Made by a program: the position numbers and the translations under genes. From Ctenosaura bakeri (taxonomy: Eukaryota; Chordata; Lepidosauria; Squamata; Iguanidae), in assembly GCA_948474755.1 (NCBI GenBank), contig CAOLHI010000610.1, forward strand, positions 496,001 to 560,000: a DNA stretch of 64,000 nucleotides, read 5' to 3'. This document shows, piece by piece, positions 23,701 through 33,124 of the stretch (position 1 is the first letter of the stretch; the number at the start of each line of letters is the position of its first letter). The notes beneath the pieces were generated by a model, which saw only the letters and a list, made by a program, of their open reading frames with translations, did not search any database and was not told the DNA's origin.

Positions 23701-26700
23701 TGACAAGCCTTCCCCAGACTTACTACACAGCTTCATTATAAGCTGGCAGTGGTAGGGACTGGATCTAAATACCTTTTGTATGCCAAGTGTGTGTGCTCTG
23801 TCACTGAGATGTGCTCCCTGCCTGCCTCCATGACATTACTGTACTAGTTGGAGTTGCATTTTTTTCTTGATGGATTTATTCAGTTCATTTATTTATGTTT
23901 CGTCTTCCTTAGTGTCCATATGGATAGAATTTTTAAAATCACACAAAGAAAACAAAGGCAGCTATGGATAATAACTTACTGGCCATCTTCCCTCACTTCC
24001 TCATTTTTGAATAGCTTGAATGTTTCTTTCAAAAGGTTATAGACATTGTTTTCACTACCAAGATAGGCATTCATGGTTCCTTCCTGTGTTTGGGCTGTAT
24101 TTAGTGGTGTTATTGCATTACTGTAAGATCTGTTGAATTAGCTGATAGGCATTTACAGAGTTAGTGCAAGGGTGATATCCAGTGCAGTTTCCATTGTGCA
24201 TGTGATTGTGTAACATATAATATCAGCACTGTTGTTTTTACTACTGCTTGCACAATGATGTTTTCCCACACAACTGCTCTAGTGTGGTGTTGGATTTAGT
24301 CTTCTAAGTGCAAGAGAAGGCAAAGAGGAGTACAGTAGCTCCAGCTGCAAATGATAGTTGGCCTTTTCTTCTCCCTGACTGTGTAGGTTTTGGGCATCTG
24401 ACCAAGCAGCTGATGAAACTGGCGGGTGGACGTGTGGTCCTAGCTTTGGAAGGAGGTCATGATCTAACAGCCATCTGCGATGCCTCAGAAGCCTGTGTTT
24501 CTGCCTTGCTGGGCCTTGAGGTGAGTGTAGCTGGCAGGGTAAAAGCAGGCGTGAAGGCTCGCAGGGGACACAGTCCAAAGATTACGGCTGATGGTTGGCT
24601 GTGATTCTGGCTCTTATTTTGGAAGAGAGGTCTGGCAATGACGGGATTGATGATGCGGGGGGTAGGAGAGGTGAATAAAGGCATATCTGTTTGGGAACAT
24701 GGATGTACGTCAGTTTCTGTTTAAATATGCTTTTTCGATGTCCATCTCAGTAGTGGCACAAGGCACAACTGGAAACTGGAAGCGCTGCCCAGATTCCATG
24801 GAAGAAAATAGGACTCTGTATGTGTGTATTTTTTAAAATTGCTGAAGTTTAGAGAAAACCAAATATGTGTTGGAAAAAAAATATTATTACTATTGGTTGT
24901 TTATGTGAATATTATCTACTTATGTGACGATTTATGATGTACATGAGGACAGGTTCCTTGCCAAAAGAACTTACAGTCTGAAATTCATCACTTTGCAGTT
25001 AACAGAGGAAAGGAAGGGAGAATCAGACACTGGCAAACAGAGGGAAAATATCTATATTAATTTCAGATTCAGCTTGTCCTGTGTTGTCACACACTTACCT
25101 ATAGCAGGAAGTGGAGATGGTGGGGTAGGGATGTACAGTTTCTGAGTACTTAGAAAACATGAAGAAACCTAGTATTTTACTTCAAAAAGAGAGAGAGAGA
25201 GAAAAGAAATTTGAGGGAAATTGCAATATATGCGGCATTTAATTTTCTCATCAAACCTACATTCACTGTAATGCTTCTATGCCATAAGATGTAATTCTCA
25301 TAATTTACTAGATAAAATAGTAGCATTTGGCATTTACAGAACTCTGGCACTTCTCAGAAAACTCTGGTTACGAGGGTGTTTGAAGGGGCAATAAATACAT
25401 AAAGGTGTTCAAATATTTTAAGGACAGTTTTTAGTGTGGGCAAAGTGTAGCCCTGAAGCTGCATGCAGACATGATTTTCATGGCCCTTGAGCTTTTTAGA
25501 CCCTCAGGACTGCCCCTTTTCTGGCCCAAAAGCCCAAGCCTCTCCTTGAAGCCTCTAGGAGAGGCATTTCATCTTTGAAATAGGTTGGTAGGAATTCTTT
25601 GCATTAATATTATTGTTTTTATTGTGTGCCTTCAAGTCGTTTCTGACTTGTGGTGACTCTAAGGTTTTCTGGGGCTGAGAGTGTGTGATGTGCCCAAGGT
25701 CACCCAGTGGGTTTCCATCGCTAAGTAGGGAACTGAATCCTGGTCTCCAGAGCTGTAGTCCAGTGCTCAAACTACTACACCACACTGGCTCTCTTGTTAA
25801 CATAGTTTCCGTTTTCTCAAAACCAGAAGTAGATTTCTAGCTACATTCGTGGTTGTTGTTTATATTTTTACCATCTACATATTCCCCAGAATGTCCTAGG
25901 AGCAGGAACTTGGCCTCAAACCTGCTGCAGTTGCCCACACCTGCTTTAGGTTAGTAAATCTCCAAGGTTAGCATACATTACAGAATCCTGGGTGTGTTTA
26001 TTCAAAACTAAGACCCACACTGTTTAATGGGGATTGGCTCCAAGTCAGTCCACATGGACTGCATGTTCAAAAGTATAAATACCTTTACAGTTTGCAAACA
26101 TACCTAATAATAGAAAGAGTGAGAGTACCATGAATTGCTGGATCACATCTTAGTTATTAATACTTGAGAATAAGAAAGGAGTAAGTTGAGGGGAAAGAGC
26201 CATAGATTTGATAGAAAACAAAATAAATTATATTATGGAAAGGCAGAGTATTATATGGGCTGTACCAAAACCCTTACAGAAAAGGGAGTTGTGTCTTCCC
26301 TTTCTCTTTATCCTTTCATTTGTCATCTTCTCCTTCTTTTTCCTTGTGATTCTTTTTGTCATTGTTCCTTCCCTTATCCCTTTCTCATGACTCACAGATG
26401 CTTCTGAATCCCTGCATCTTTGGTATCCAAATTAAAATGCTCCTTTATTTCTCTAATACAGCTGGAACAACTGGACGAAACCCTCTTGCAACAAAAGCCC
26501 AGTGAAAATGCTGTGGCCACACTGGAGAATGTCATTGAAATCCAGAGTAAGTTGAGGGGCGGGGCCTCAGGCCAAAGCCAATTCACAAGAATCATTAGTG
26601 AGATTGCATTTTGTCTCCTTTCTGTAAGAGGGGTGGGTAGAGTCATCATGACAAGAAAAGTTTCTGGCCAAGGTAGGCCAAAATATGTTGATCCTTGGCG

Positions 26701-29700
26701 TCTGCAGTCCCAAGGCAACAAGTGGTTGGAGTAATGCCCTGTTTGACAAGGAAGCCATTTCCCTCCTTTTTTTGGCTGATGTGGGGCAGGATGCTGATGG
26801 TCTGATCTTGCCAAGATGCTGTTCCGGGGATAGAAAGGGACAGATATGCATTTATTTTAGCCAGAGATAGTCAGGCTTTATTACAGTATGACAAGAGTGG
26901 ACAAAGTATGGGCCTGCAGCTTCATGTGGCCCCTGAGGCTAGTTTTGTGGCCCTTAATTCCCCCAGACTTCCCAGAGCACTCTTTTCCTGGCCAAGGATA
27001 GGGTGGATTACCTCTCCAGGAAGCCTACAGGGGCAGCACTTCACCTTTTGAATCAGTTGTATGGGTCCTCTGGATTATTTAACATAAAACCTCTTTTTTC
27101 ACAATTGTAAGTAGACTTTCAAAGATGGTGGGAAGGAGTTTTTTTGCATCCTTTGTGACTTGCAGAGAATCCCAAGGGCAGAAGATAAGCCCCCAAGCCC
27201 CCTACCACAGTTGGTCATTTCAGCAGTGTAGGGGATGGAGATCTAAGCAACTGGAAACTAAGGAGTTGGAGATGAAGGGGTTGAGTCAGTGGGTTCACAG
27301 AAAAGGTAGTATGGTTTGACGAAAGGGGTCAAAGGAAGAAAATGAAGTTTTCTGGCAGGCAGCTCCAGATGTTCAAAAATCGGCCTGTCATTCCTTTGTT
27401 ACCATGCCTGACACATTGTCGCTTGTGTCCTAGGCAAGCACTGGAATTCATTGAAACGCTCTGCAGCACTTATTGGCTGCTCCTTGCTGGAGGCCCAGAA
27501 GGGTGAGGCAGAAGAGGCAGAGACAGTCAGTGCCATGGCATCACTGTCAGTGGACACGGAGCAGAATAAAGCAGATTGTGGTGTCCGGTAAGTTCACCTG
27601 TGCTTGGGATTCTGGATAACAGTATCTCTCAGGGTTTCGATTCCATCTCTCTCATGTTCCTGAGGCAACCCATACAATCAGAATTGTACCCTCTCTGAGT
27701 GTATTGCAAAGAACATGTAAATTGTGTCCTATGCTTGGCTTGGAATCTCTTATTGGAAAGAGAACATAATCTTGGTTCAGTGACATATTTGGAAGGGTGG
27801 ATGGAGACCCCAAGTTGAAGAGGGGAAAATATCTCCCTTATGTATATGCCAGAAAGCATGGACAGAGATGATTAGAGACAAAAGCCCTGCTCATGATTTT
27901 TTTAAATAGTTTTATTAGGTGCTTTATCAGCACTCCATAGAAAATCATAGAAAACATACAAAAGAACAGTGTTATACAAAATATAAAACCAAAGGAACAT
28001 TAATCACAACAACAAAAACAACAAAAAACACAGAAAGACTAAACAGATGGGATTTGTGCGTGCTAGTCTTGTCATCTTTCCTTATATATTTCTGGTACTC
28101 TCCTCATGTGGAGGGTGCCTTTTTGAGAAAATTCTTTCTTGATTTCAGAAGCAAAGCAGGGCTTTGCTTGGCTACTATTTGGATGAGCAATCACTAGAGA
28201 ATACTGAAGCTCTTTGGATAGTACTAGGAAAGAATCCTGCCTGAAACCCTAATGGTGTTTCTCTGCCAGGCAGCCCTGATGATGCTGAGCTAAATGGACC
28301 AATGATCTCACTCAGTATAAGGCAGGTTCCTATGTTCTGCTGTTTTTTTTATCTGTGGAGGCTCCATACATGATTCACAGTGTGGAAAGTTAGCATTCTG
28401 AGATGTGGAAAATCTGCATCCATACCAGAGGTTACGCTCTTCAATAACTACACTCCATACGTAGATGGCAAAGGAAACTCACAAAGAGGAATTGGGGCTA
28501 CCATACTCCTTCTCCTTGTGTGTGTTAGCTCCACAATGCTCAAATATAGTGAAAGAGCATATCTAAATTTACTCACTGAAACAACTCTTTAGATCCATTC
28601 ATCAAAGTGAACGTCAGTCAAAATCAGTGCTTGACTTACTCTAATTAAACCCTTGGATGAAGGTGCTTCTTTCACACACACATACCCTTTCCTATGTGGG
28701 TATTGCAGTAAAGGGACATTACCCTTATTGATCAACATGGCACTTTGATTATAATCACCGTTGCCTCTTGTTTCCTGCTCAGCTCTGATTCAAACTCCGA
28801 AGCCTGTTCACTCTTTTGTTCGCCTGCAATAGCAAGCAAGCACTTTCTTGTCCCCAGATCAATCCTGCACATTTTGCAATCCAACAAACCAAATGAAGCC
28901 TGTCAACCATATTTTGTGGTTTGCCAGCTATTTAAGTGGGCAATCCAATCTGGTTTCGAAGTCCTAAACAGGTACCAACCAAGAACGTTTACCAGCTCCT
29001 AGTGGGAGGATGGTAAATATATTTTGTTCAGTGGTTTGAAAGAAATGTGAAGGCCTGCTTGAAAGCTGTTTCCCTCTTTTTTCGATTGCACATATTTTTT
29101 TCCAAATTTTCCATTCTTTGTCTATTCTCTCTAGTCCCAACTTTCCAGCCCCTTGTCATTTCCCCCTCCTCCTCATTTAATCATATTGTCTTTTAAGCAG
29201 GGGCTGGAAAATTAACTTTTTGGATTACAACTCACAGAATCTCCTGGCCATTAGCCATGCTAATTGGAAGATTCTTGGCATTGTAGATCTAAAAGTGACT
29301 TTTCTGAGCTCGCCTTCTAAGTTTAAATCTCTCGTTTCCCTTAGTGTAGCCCTTGGGTCTCCAGGTTGGATTGCAACACTTTACCATTGCCAGCTGCATA
29401 GTCAATGGTCAGGGCTAATGGAAACAGCAGTTCTGACTCCTCAGCTCTTCTTCCACTGAGCTTATGAGTCCCCAAGCCATCTCCTTCATCTTGAATAAAA
29501 TTTCCTTTTTCCTAAACAGTGTTCTGAGTTTCAGCGTGGATCTTTGAACATTCTGTGACGTCCCAGTTGCACAGCCAATAGCAGTCTCTCTCTCTAGATA
29601 TAGATCTGAGCTAATGGAAAGCAATTAACGAATTGTTCTTTACCTTTTTCCTCCTCTCTGCAGGCAAGCAGAAGAGCCAATGGAGGCTGAACCCCTGTTG

Positions 29701-29703
29701 TGA
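3686..29703 (+). CDS. HDAC5: HDAC5, histone deacetylase 5 (class IIa), 3' sixteen coding exons
   Basis: Exons: 3686-3897, 4358-4660, 7749-7914, 8843-8976, 13338-13458, 13639-13688, 14971-15078, 15815-15870, 16260-16347, 18280-18399, 19843-19940, 22366-22484, 24387-24520, 26462-26546, 27434-27587, 29664-29703. All are AG/GT bounded and join in phase into 661 codons plus stop. Human HDAC5 has 1122 residues, so this is about the C-terminal 60 percent; MEF2-binding and NLS exons lie upstream of the window. Visible: a 14-3-3 docking serine motif ([10 protein letters not shown]), an acidic linker, a second SRTQSSP, then the deacetylase domain with structural-zinc residues (KHQCTCG, LPCGG), [25 protein letters not shown] and EGGHDLT. 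His instead of Tyr in the last motif marks class IIa enzymes, which have weak intrinsic activity and act as signal-regulated nuclear co-repressors with NCoR/SMRT-HDAC3. The C-terminal [14 protein letters not shown] region matches the nuclear export segment. HDAC5 rather than HDAC4/7/9 is supported by [34 protein letters not shown] and the G6PC3 neighbour. Confidence 0.96.
3898..4357 (+). other. HDAC5 intron, 460 bp
   Basis: Nothing recognisable beyond the splice sites; no repeat family is obvious. Confidence 0.7.
4358..4660 (+). CDS. HDAC5: HDAC5 exon encoding the acidic linker
   Basis: 101 codons, phase 0 at both ends. [20 protein letters not shown] is strongly HDAC5-like; it is followed by a Glu-rich low-complexity run and QVKDEAGES. 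The exon links the regulatory half to the catalytic domain. Confidence 0.94.
4797..5280. mobile_element. Tigger/mariner-like DNA transposon fragments
   Basis: TACAGGCATCCC(C/T)TGCTT occurs at about 4803 and 5035, each after TA-containing sequence. This resembles the termini of Tigger-type (TcMar) elements. The interval contains partial complementary segments. Family assignment is by impression only. Confidence 0.4.
5755..5816 (+). repeat. 31-bp tandem duplication
   Basis: Positions 5755-5785 and 5786-5816 are the same 31-mer (starting GTTCTGATCCTAGCAG) with a single C/T difference. Confidence 0.9.
6930..7088 (+). mobile_element. CR1-like LINE 3' end fragment
   Basis: Ends in TCCTTCCAACTCCTATGAG followed by TCTATGAA, the usual CR1 3' end with its short ATTCTATG-type terminal repeat. 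No coding sequence remains. Confidence 0.5.
7749..7914 (+). CDS. HDAC5: HDAC5 exon before the deacetylase domain
   Basis: 55 codons plus one base. [12 protein letters not shown] and [15 protein letters not shown] match the HDAC5 linker that carries a second SRTQSSP phosphorylation motif. Donor is ACAG|GTAGGA. Confidence 0.94.
7915..8842 (+). other. HDAC5 intron, 928 bp
   Basis: About 8280-8400 resembles a dispersed repeat of unknown family (GAGAAGGCC-type motif, AAGAAGGGCCCCAG). Nothing else is recognised. Confidence 0.5.
8843..8976 (+). CDS. HDAC5: HDAC5 exon starting the deacetylase domain
   Basis: Opens at GVVYDTFML and contains [18 protein letters not shown] with the CxC/His residues that bind structural zinc in class IIa enzymes. 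Ends phase 0 at LLSKCE before GTAAGA. Confidence 0.95.
9844..9871 (+). repeat. TTTTG-type simple repeat
   Basis: Imperfect run of TTTTG/TTTTTG units. Confidence 0.85.
10702..10720 (+). repeat. 19-nt match to the DIRS terminal repeat
   Basis: TGGTTCTTCGAGTGGTCAT is identical to part of the arm at 3339-3401. Homology stops sharply on both sides. It may be a remnant of another DIRS end. Confidence 0.5.
10820..11165 (-). mobile_element. RTE/BovB-type LINE, 3' end fragment
   Basis: On the - strand it reads a degraded pol C-terminus with KLRLFYFG and a terminal CHKSK-like segment, parallel to the 3' end of the copy at 39190-42095. It abuts the CORE-SINE that starts near 11209. Confidence 0.65.
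11209..11460 (+). mobile_element. tRNA-derived CORE-SINE (MIR-like)
   Basis: A pol III head (A box-like TAGCATAGCACAGTGG, B box GGTTCGAATCC) is followed by the conserved core CTGGGTGACCTTGGGCAAGT and a tail with AACTTGAAGGCACACC. Not a functional tRNA gene: no cloverleaf beyond the boxes. Confidence 0.8.
11723..11754 (+). repeat. GAAA microsatellite
   Basis: About eight uninterrupted GAAA units. Confidence 0.97.
13338..13458 (+). CDS. HDAC5: HDAC5 deacetylase domain exon (RGRKATLDE)
   Basis: 40 codons plus one base. [18 protein letters not shown] and [19 protein letters not shown] are highly conserved in HDAC4/5/7/9; DEIQ and TSPL match HDAC5. Donor is CTAG|GTATGC. Confidence 0.95.
13639..13688 (+). 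CDS. HDAC5: HDAC5 50-nt exon with structural-zinc Cys
   Basis: Very short exon encoding [16 protein letters not shown]. The Cys completes the structural zinc site. The donor GGG|GTTAGT is the weakest in the gene, but phase and protein homology fix it. Confidence 0.93.
13689..14970 (+). other. HDAC5 intron, 1.3 kb
   Basis: Contains a TGTC microsatellite (14194-14217) and a short dispersed element with ACTACAGCTGCTAGAACCC and CAGCCAGCATGGCCAGTAG (about 14535-14612). The rest is unremarkable. Confidence 0.6.
14194..14217 (+). repeat. TGTC microsatellite
   Basis: Five to six uninterrupted TGTC units. Confidence 0.95.
14971..15078 (+). CDS. HDAC5: HDAC5 deacetylase domain exon (VDSDTVWNE)
   Basis: 36 codons, phase 0 at both ends, from [15 protein letters not shown] to KVASGELK. 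Acceptor is CCATGGCAG, donor AAG|GTAAGT. Confidence 0.95.
15079..15814 (+). other. HDAC5 intron, 736 bp
   Basis: A degraded CORE-SINE-like fragment lies at about 15575-15690 (GGTTCAGATCCCTACTTAACC, then CTTGGGCCGATCAC). Confidence 0.55.
15815..15870 (+). CDS. HDAC5: HDAC5 exon with active-site His pair
   Basis: 56 nt encoding [18 protein letters not shown] plus two bases of Met. The adjacent His residues are part of the catalytic charge-relay in zinc HDACs. Confidence 0.95.
15871..16259 (+). other. HDAC5 intron, 389 bp
   Basis: Only a short ACTCAGTATAAGGCAGCTTCC motif shared with a dispersed repeat (about 16207-16230). Confidence 0.55.
16260..16347 (+). CDS. HDAC5: HDAC5 deacetylase domain exon (GFCFFNSVA)
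   Basis: 88 nt: completes Met, then [18 protein letters not shown] to ILIVDW. Ends phase 0 immediately before the zinc-ligand Asp in the next exon. Confidence 0.95.
16348..18279 (+). other. HDAC5 intron, 1.9 kb
   Basis: Contains a CORE-SINE at 17098-17280. No other recognised feature. Confidence 0.6.
17098..17280 (+). mobile_element. CORE-SINE (MIR-like), shortened
   Basis: GGAGACCAGGGTTTGATTCC (B box region), GGGTGACCTTGGGCACATCAC (core) and GACTTGAAGGCACACAACAA (tail), in the same order as the copy at 11209. Confidence 0.8.
18280..18399 (+). CDS. HDAC5: HDAC5 exon with zinc-ligand Asp/His
   Basis: 40 codons, phase 0. [13 protein letters not shown] carries the Asp and His that bind catalytic zinc; [17 protein letters not shown] follows. 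Confidence 0.96.
18400..19842 (+). other. HDAC5 intron, 1.4 kb
   Basis: Holds a short dispersed element with CTACAACTCTCAGAATC (about 18750-18800), a CR1 3' tail (18860-18970) and a run of diverged GTAACTT/AAGTAAC motifs (19260-19620) whose origin is unclear. Confidence 0.55.
18860..18970 (+). mobile_element. CR1 LINE 3' end fragment
   Basis: CTTGGACTTGATGGGC, then CTCCTTCCAACTCTGTGATT and a second ATTCTGTG unit: the typical CR1 3' terminus. Confidence 0.75.
19843..19940 (+). CDS. HDAC5: HDAC5 deacetylase domain exon (GGVDPPIGD)
   Basis: 98 nt from [15 protein letters not shown] to DVEYLTAF plus two bases of Arg. [14 protein letters not shown] favours HDAC5 over HDAC4 (AFTGGLDPPMGD). Confidence 0.95.
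20431..20986 (+). mobile_element. Non-autonomous Helitron-like element with nested repeat
   Basis: The left end reads TCTAATATATAAAAGTCAAG followed by GTCTGTTTGTCC, like the 5' terminus of many Helitrons. The right end has a short hairpin (stem 20959-20963 with 20970-20974, CCTGG/CCAGG) about 10 nt before CTAT, matching the Helitron 3' plan of a hairpin just before CTRR. Inside lie an arm of the palindromic MITE (about 20510-20575) and two diverged copies of a block of about 150 bp (from about 20575 and 20730). No Rep/Hel coding sequence. Confidence 0.6.
21297..21835. mobile_element. hAT-like non-autonomous element
   Basis: Starts CAGGGGTGGGAACCAACCTG, a hAT-type terminus, and shares CCAAAATG-CCTCTAGGG and GGCTAATGTCACCCC motifs with the elements near 26885 and 32644. 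Boundaries approximate. Confidence 0.45.
22366..22484 (+). CDS. HDAC5: HDAC5 exon with third zinc ligand ([10 protein letters not shown])
   Basis: [20 protein letters not shown], then [19 protein letters not shown]. The Asp of FDA is the second Asp zinc ligand. A second AG at 22333, 32 nt upstream, would break the frame and is not used in this model. Confidence 0.95.
22485..24386 (+). other. HDAC5 intron, 1.9 kb
   Basis: Small CAAT/CAGT-rich run near 22870-22900 and a partial hAT-like repeat near 23110-23220; otherwise nothing recognised. Confidence 0.5.
24387..24520 (+). CDS. HDAC5: HDAC5 exon with class IIa His signature
   Basis: [20 protein letters not shown], then [20 protein letters not shown]. 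His in EGGHDL replaces the catalytic Tyr of class I HDACs, the diagnostic class IIa change. Donor GAG|GTGAGT. Confidence 0.96.
24521..26461 (+). other. HDAC5 intron, 1.9 kb
   Basis: Contains a GA-rich run (25187-25202), a hAT-like fragment (about 25436-25580) and a - strand CORE-SINE (25612-25798). Confidence 0.6.
25612..25798 (-). mobile_element. CORE-SINE (MIR-like), reverse orientation
   Basis: Read on + it shows TGTGTGCCTTCAAGTCGTTT, CCCAAGGTCACCCAGTGGGT and TCCTGGTCTCCAGAG, the reverse complement of tail, core and B box region. Confidence 0.82.
26462..26546 (+). CDS. HDAC5: HDAC5 exon after the catalytic core ([15 protein letters not shown])
   Basis: 28 codons plus one base. [20 protein letters not shown] matches HDAC5 closely. 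The donor is A|GTAAGT inside CCAGAGTAAGT; Ser is completed by the next exon. Confidence 0.94.
26547..27433 (+). other. HDAC5 intron, 887 bp
   Basis: A hAT-like dispersed repeat lies at about 26885-27090 (GTGGACAAAGTATGGGCCTG...). No exon-like sequence. Confidence 0.5.
27434..27587 (+). CDS. HDAC5: HDAC5 C-terminal exon with export segment
   Basis: [14 protein letters not shown], then [16 protein letters not shown], the region that carries the C-terminal nuclear export signal in class IIa HDACs. Ends two bases into Arg. Confidence 0.94.
27588..29663 (+). other. HDAC5 last intron, 2.1 kb
   Basis: A dispersed SINE-type fragment lies at about 28150-28345 (ends ACTCAGTATAAGGCAGGTTCC). A short element with TTACAACTCACAGAATCTCC is at 29222-29275. 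Nothing else recognised. Confidence 0.55.
29664..29703 (+). CDS. HDAC5: HDAC5 terminal coding exon
   Basis: Completes Arg and encodes [12 protein letters not shown] and TGA, matching the EEPMEQEPAL-type end of HDAC5. Acceptor CTCTCTGCAG. Confidence 0.95.
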
Positions 29704-32643
29704 AGTGCCAAGACTTCAATTTGTGTAGCTGTCACTCTGTGGGTTAATTGGTCATTTGTGAGTTCGTTAAAATAACAACAACAACAACAACAAAATAATT
29801 TTTTATCTATTAAAAAGGAAAAAAAAAGAAAAAAGTTGCACTGGACAAAATGAGCCCGTGTGTGTGCGTGTGCGTGCTCGCGTCAGTCTCCTGGCATTTG
29901 TTCTCACCAGCATCACCATTTTGTCCTAACTCTTTGGGGATTTGTGAGGGGAATGGTGGGGGCTTTCACATAGGCATCTCCTCTGTTATTCCTTTCTTAG
30001 ATGTCATTCCCACCCCTCCTCCCCAGCCGCAGTCAAAAACTCATCCCCTTCTCAGGGCTGGCATAAGCCGTGTTGCTTCCCTGAATGAAAACTCATACAG
30101 ACACACACAGACCATATCTTCATGGTAGTAGGGGAGGGTGCAGCATTTCCTCCTCAGAGGGTTTGCCCAGATTCAACTCCTTTTCCCTAGTACTCCATAC
30201 AAGCAAATGGACACTTTTTTCTCCATTCATTTGTGTGGTGTGAGAGGAGATGAACTGCAATCAGGAAAGCATGAGCGGGAATGCTGCATAGTTGCTCCCT
30301 CACATTTTTCAGAGGTCTAGGGCTGGAGAGAGCGATTGTGATTGCCTCTATAGAAATTGCCCATGTAGCTTGAAGCCCCTGGGATTTTGCTGCCCTAGGC
30401 AGCCACCAGTACTGCCTGTTCATTGGGTTGGGCCAGCTGTGCCCCATCTTGCCGAACCTGTTCCTGAAATGCCATTTCTCTCCTCTGAGTTATTTGCACA
30501 TTGAGATGGGTTTGAAAGTTAAACCTTGTCATCTTCCAAATGTGTTTTCAAATGTCGTTTCTCTAATTCCCAACTGCTGCTCTGTGATCTGCTCTCTCCG
30601 TCCCACGAAAATTAGATCCAAATGTTTTGGGTTTAATCTTAACCTTTGTTGCCTAAATCTCTCTTCCTCCTGATCCATCTCAGCTGTTAAAACTGCTCCT
30701 CAATATATGTATAGTTCTGAATGAATCTCTAGGAGAAGCCCCTAAGTTGAGGAGAAAGGAAAAATGTGTGCCTTTAAATCATTTTTGTTAATGCCTTAAT
30801 TTCCTAACCAGTTACATTTCTTTTTCTTTCATCCTTCCACCATCTCACCCATTCTTAGTTAACCATATGTATGGGAGAATATCTTGTATAAAGACGGAAA
30901 GGAATCCCTTGTAATCCCCAGTGCTAGTGCACATTGGCCCTGATCCAGCTATAACCACATATAAAGAAACTTGTAATATATGTGGCTTGTTTGGGGAAAA
31001 AAATGTGGGTTAGGAATGCCCACAAATTGGAATAAGTATTCAGAGCAATGCAGTGCAGATAGACTGCATTGCAACTCAACTGCATATTTACTTATGCCTC
31101 TGAATTGCACTTCCAATTTATGCCTGAATTTCCCAATTTGGCTAAGTGCTAACTATTTCTGGTCCTACTTACAAGTATGAATCTCCTTAGCTGGATCTGG
31201 CCATGTGTCATTCAAAACCCTTTTGTAATGAAGATTTTGCTTATGTTGACTGTTCCATGACCAATGCTTTCTGGAAGTTCTCTCTCTTTTTCCCTTTTTT
31301 TTCCATCTCTCATCCACCTACATCCCCCCCCCGAACCCTGGCTTCATTTTGTCAGTTTGAAAGACTCCTCATCACTTACTGTAAATAACTTGATTCTTGT
31401 ATCATGTGCACAAACTTTGTTTCAAAGAAACTTTGTCCATTCATAAAGAAAAAGGAAAAAGGAGAGAATTCTTCGCTGTTACTTCACCAGCCAAAAAAAG
31501 AGAAAAAAAAGAAAAAAAATAGAGCAATTTTAGCTTTTAAAAGAAATGGATATAAAGAAAAAAAAGGTATATAATTTTATTACAGATGTATTATTTAATA
31601 GTATTTTTTTAACTTGTACCACAAAACTCTCCTTTCCTTTGGAAAGTTGCTAGCAGGGATAATGCAACAAGGGAAAAGAAGGGGCTTGGTATTGTTTTCA
31701 CTAATTCAGGGCAAATGGGATTTGTAAGCTGGGGGTGGGGTGGGGGGAAGTTGTGTGGAATGTAAGACTGTGACGTGTTTTTAGCTGCACTTATGGTTGT
31801 TAACCTTGCCTAGGGTCTGTTTTAGGGATCCGTGGGTTTGCTTCAGGTTTAGCCCTCCCAAATGTTCCATGGTGAAGGGGATGGTTTTTCTTCCTGGGTC
31901 TTCTATTCCTTAAATCCATGGTGTGTGCAAGGTCATGTCCATACAGCAATCCTTGCTTCCTTCCCACTTTTCCTCCATTTCTCCCTTCTTTGGCAATGTG
32001 GTTGACAGTCAGTAGCCACATGAATAGAACTGCTGTGGTGAGTGAGTATAGGGCTGTTTCCAGGGAGCCTCTGTGACTTCTCAGCCATAAACTGAGCCTG
32101 AAGCAGAGCTTGGAGACATTAATGAAAACGGATAGCCTCTTAACATTAGTCACTGCTTTAAAGAAAATGCAACACATTAATACTAGTCACAAATTGGGGA
32201 TGCGGGGAGGAAATGCCCAGAATTCCCCTAAATTACCCCTTTAAACTAGTGTCTTTGAAATAACAAGTAAAACTATCCATTTTGTAAGCAGCCAAAACTT
32301 GTTGCGATTTAATCCCCCCTCCATAATTTCATTCCTCCTAAAAAGTGTAATCTGTTGCAGGTAACATTACTTATAATGCTTTGCAAGTCTCAGGTCTGAA
32401 TATATGTTCCTTCTGGTACCAAGAATGTAAAAACCTTCTGATCAGAGAATACATGTATCACTCAGCTTTCTAATGCTCACTTGCCCCCTTCAGGATTTCT
32501 GTGTGACTTCCTGGCCATATTGGGTGATACTTAGCTGCCTTGTGCCCTTTGGAAATCTAGTTGGGATATACATAAGAATAAAAACAAATTTATCTCAGGT
32601 GCACCTATGCATGTGCTCTGTCCTTTGCTGGTCAAGGTTTAGT

Positions 32644-33124
32644 GCAAGGGTGGGCAGAATGGAGCCATGGGCTGCATACAGCCTCAAGCTTGTTTTTGTG
32701 GTCCCCATGGCCCCAAAATGTTTTGTCAAAAAATTATTTTTAACAATACCAATTTTCCCCCTCCAAAATGACACCTAGGGTTGTGGAGGGCATTTCCACC
32801 ATGTTTGGAGCCCCTCTGACCCCCCCCCACAGGTTCATCTCTATGTTGTTGTAATCGGTTTTTATTTGTTCATCATATTGAGAGTCCTTCTGGGCCGGAG
32901 TTGGTACATTTTCCCACAAAACTTTTTCAAAAAAAGTCCCCCTCCCCCCAAAAAATGTTTTCTAGGGTTCCAGGAAGGCCCCAAAACATCGTGAGAACTC
33001 CCCTGTGTTTCTTAAAGGGTGTTGGGGGGCAAACTGCAGGAGTGGTTATGGGAGGGAGTGTGGCTCTCCCAGTTCTCTTGGGGGACTAATGTGATCCCTA
33101 GCCTTCCACAGTTGGTCACCCCTG
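32644..33124 (+). mobile_element. hAT-like non-autonomous element
   Basis: Left end CAAGGGTGGGCAGAATGG and right end GTTGGTCACCCCTG are imperfect inverted termini of hAT type. The interior is C/A-rich without coding sequence. A clean 8-bp target duplication is not seen. Confidence 0.5.
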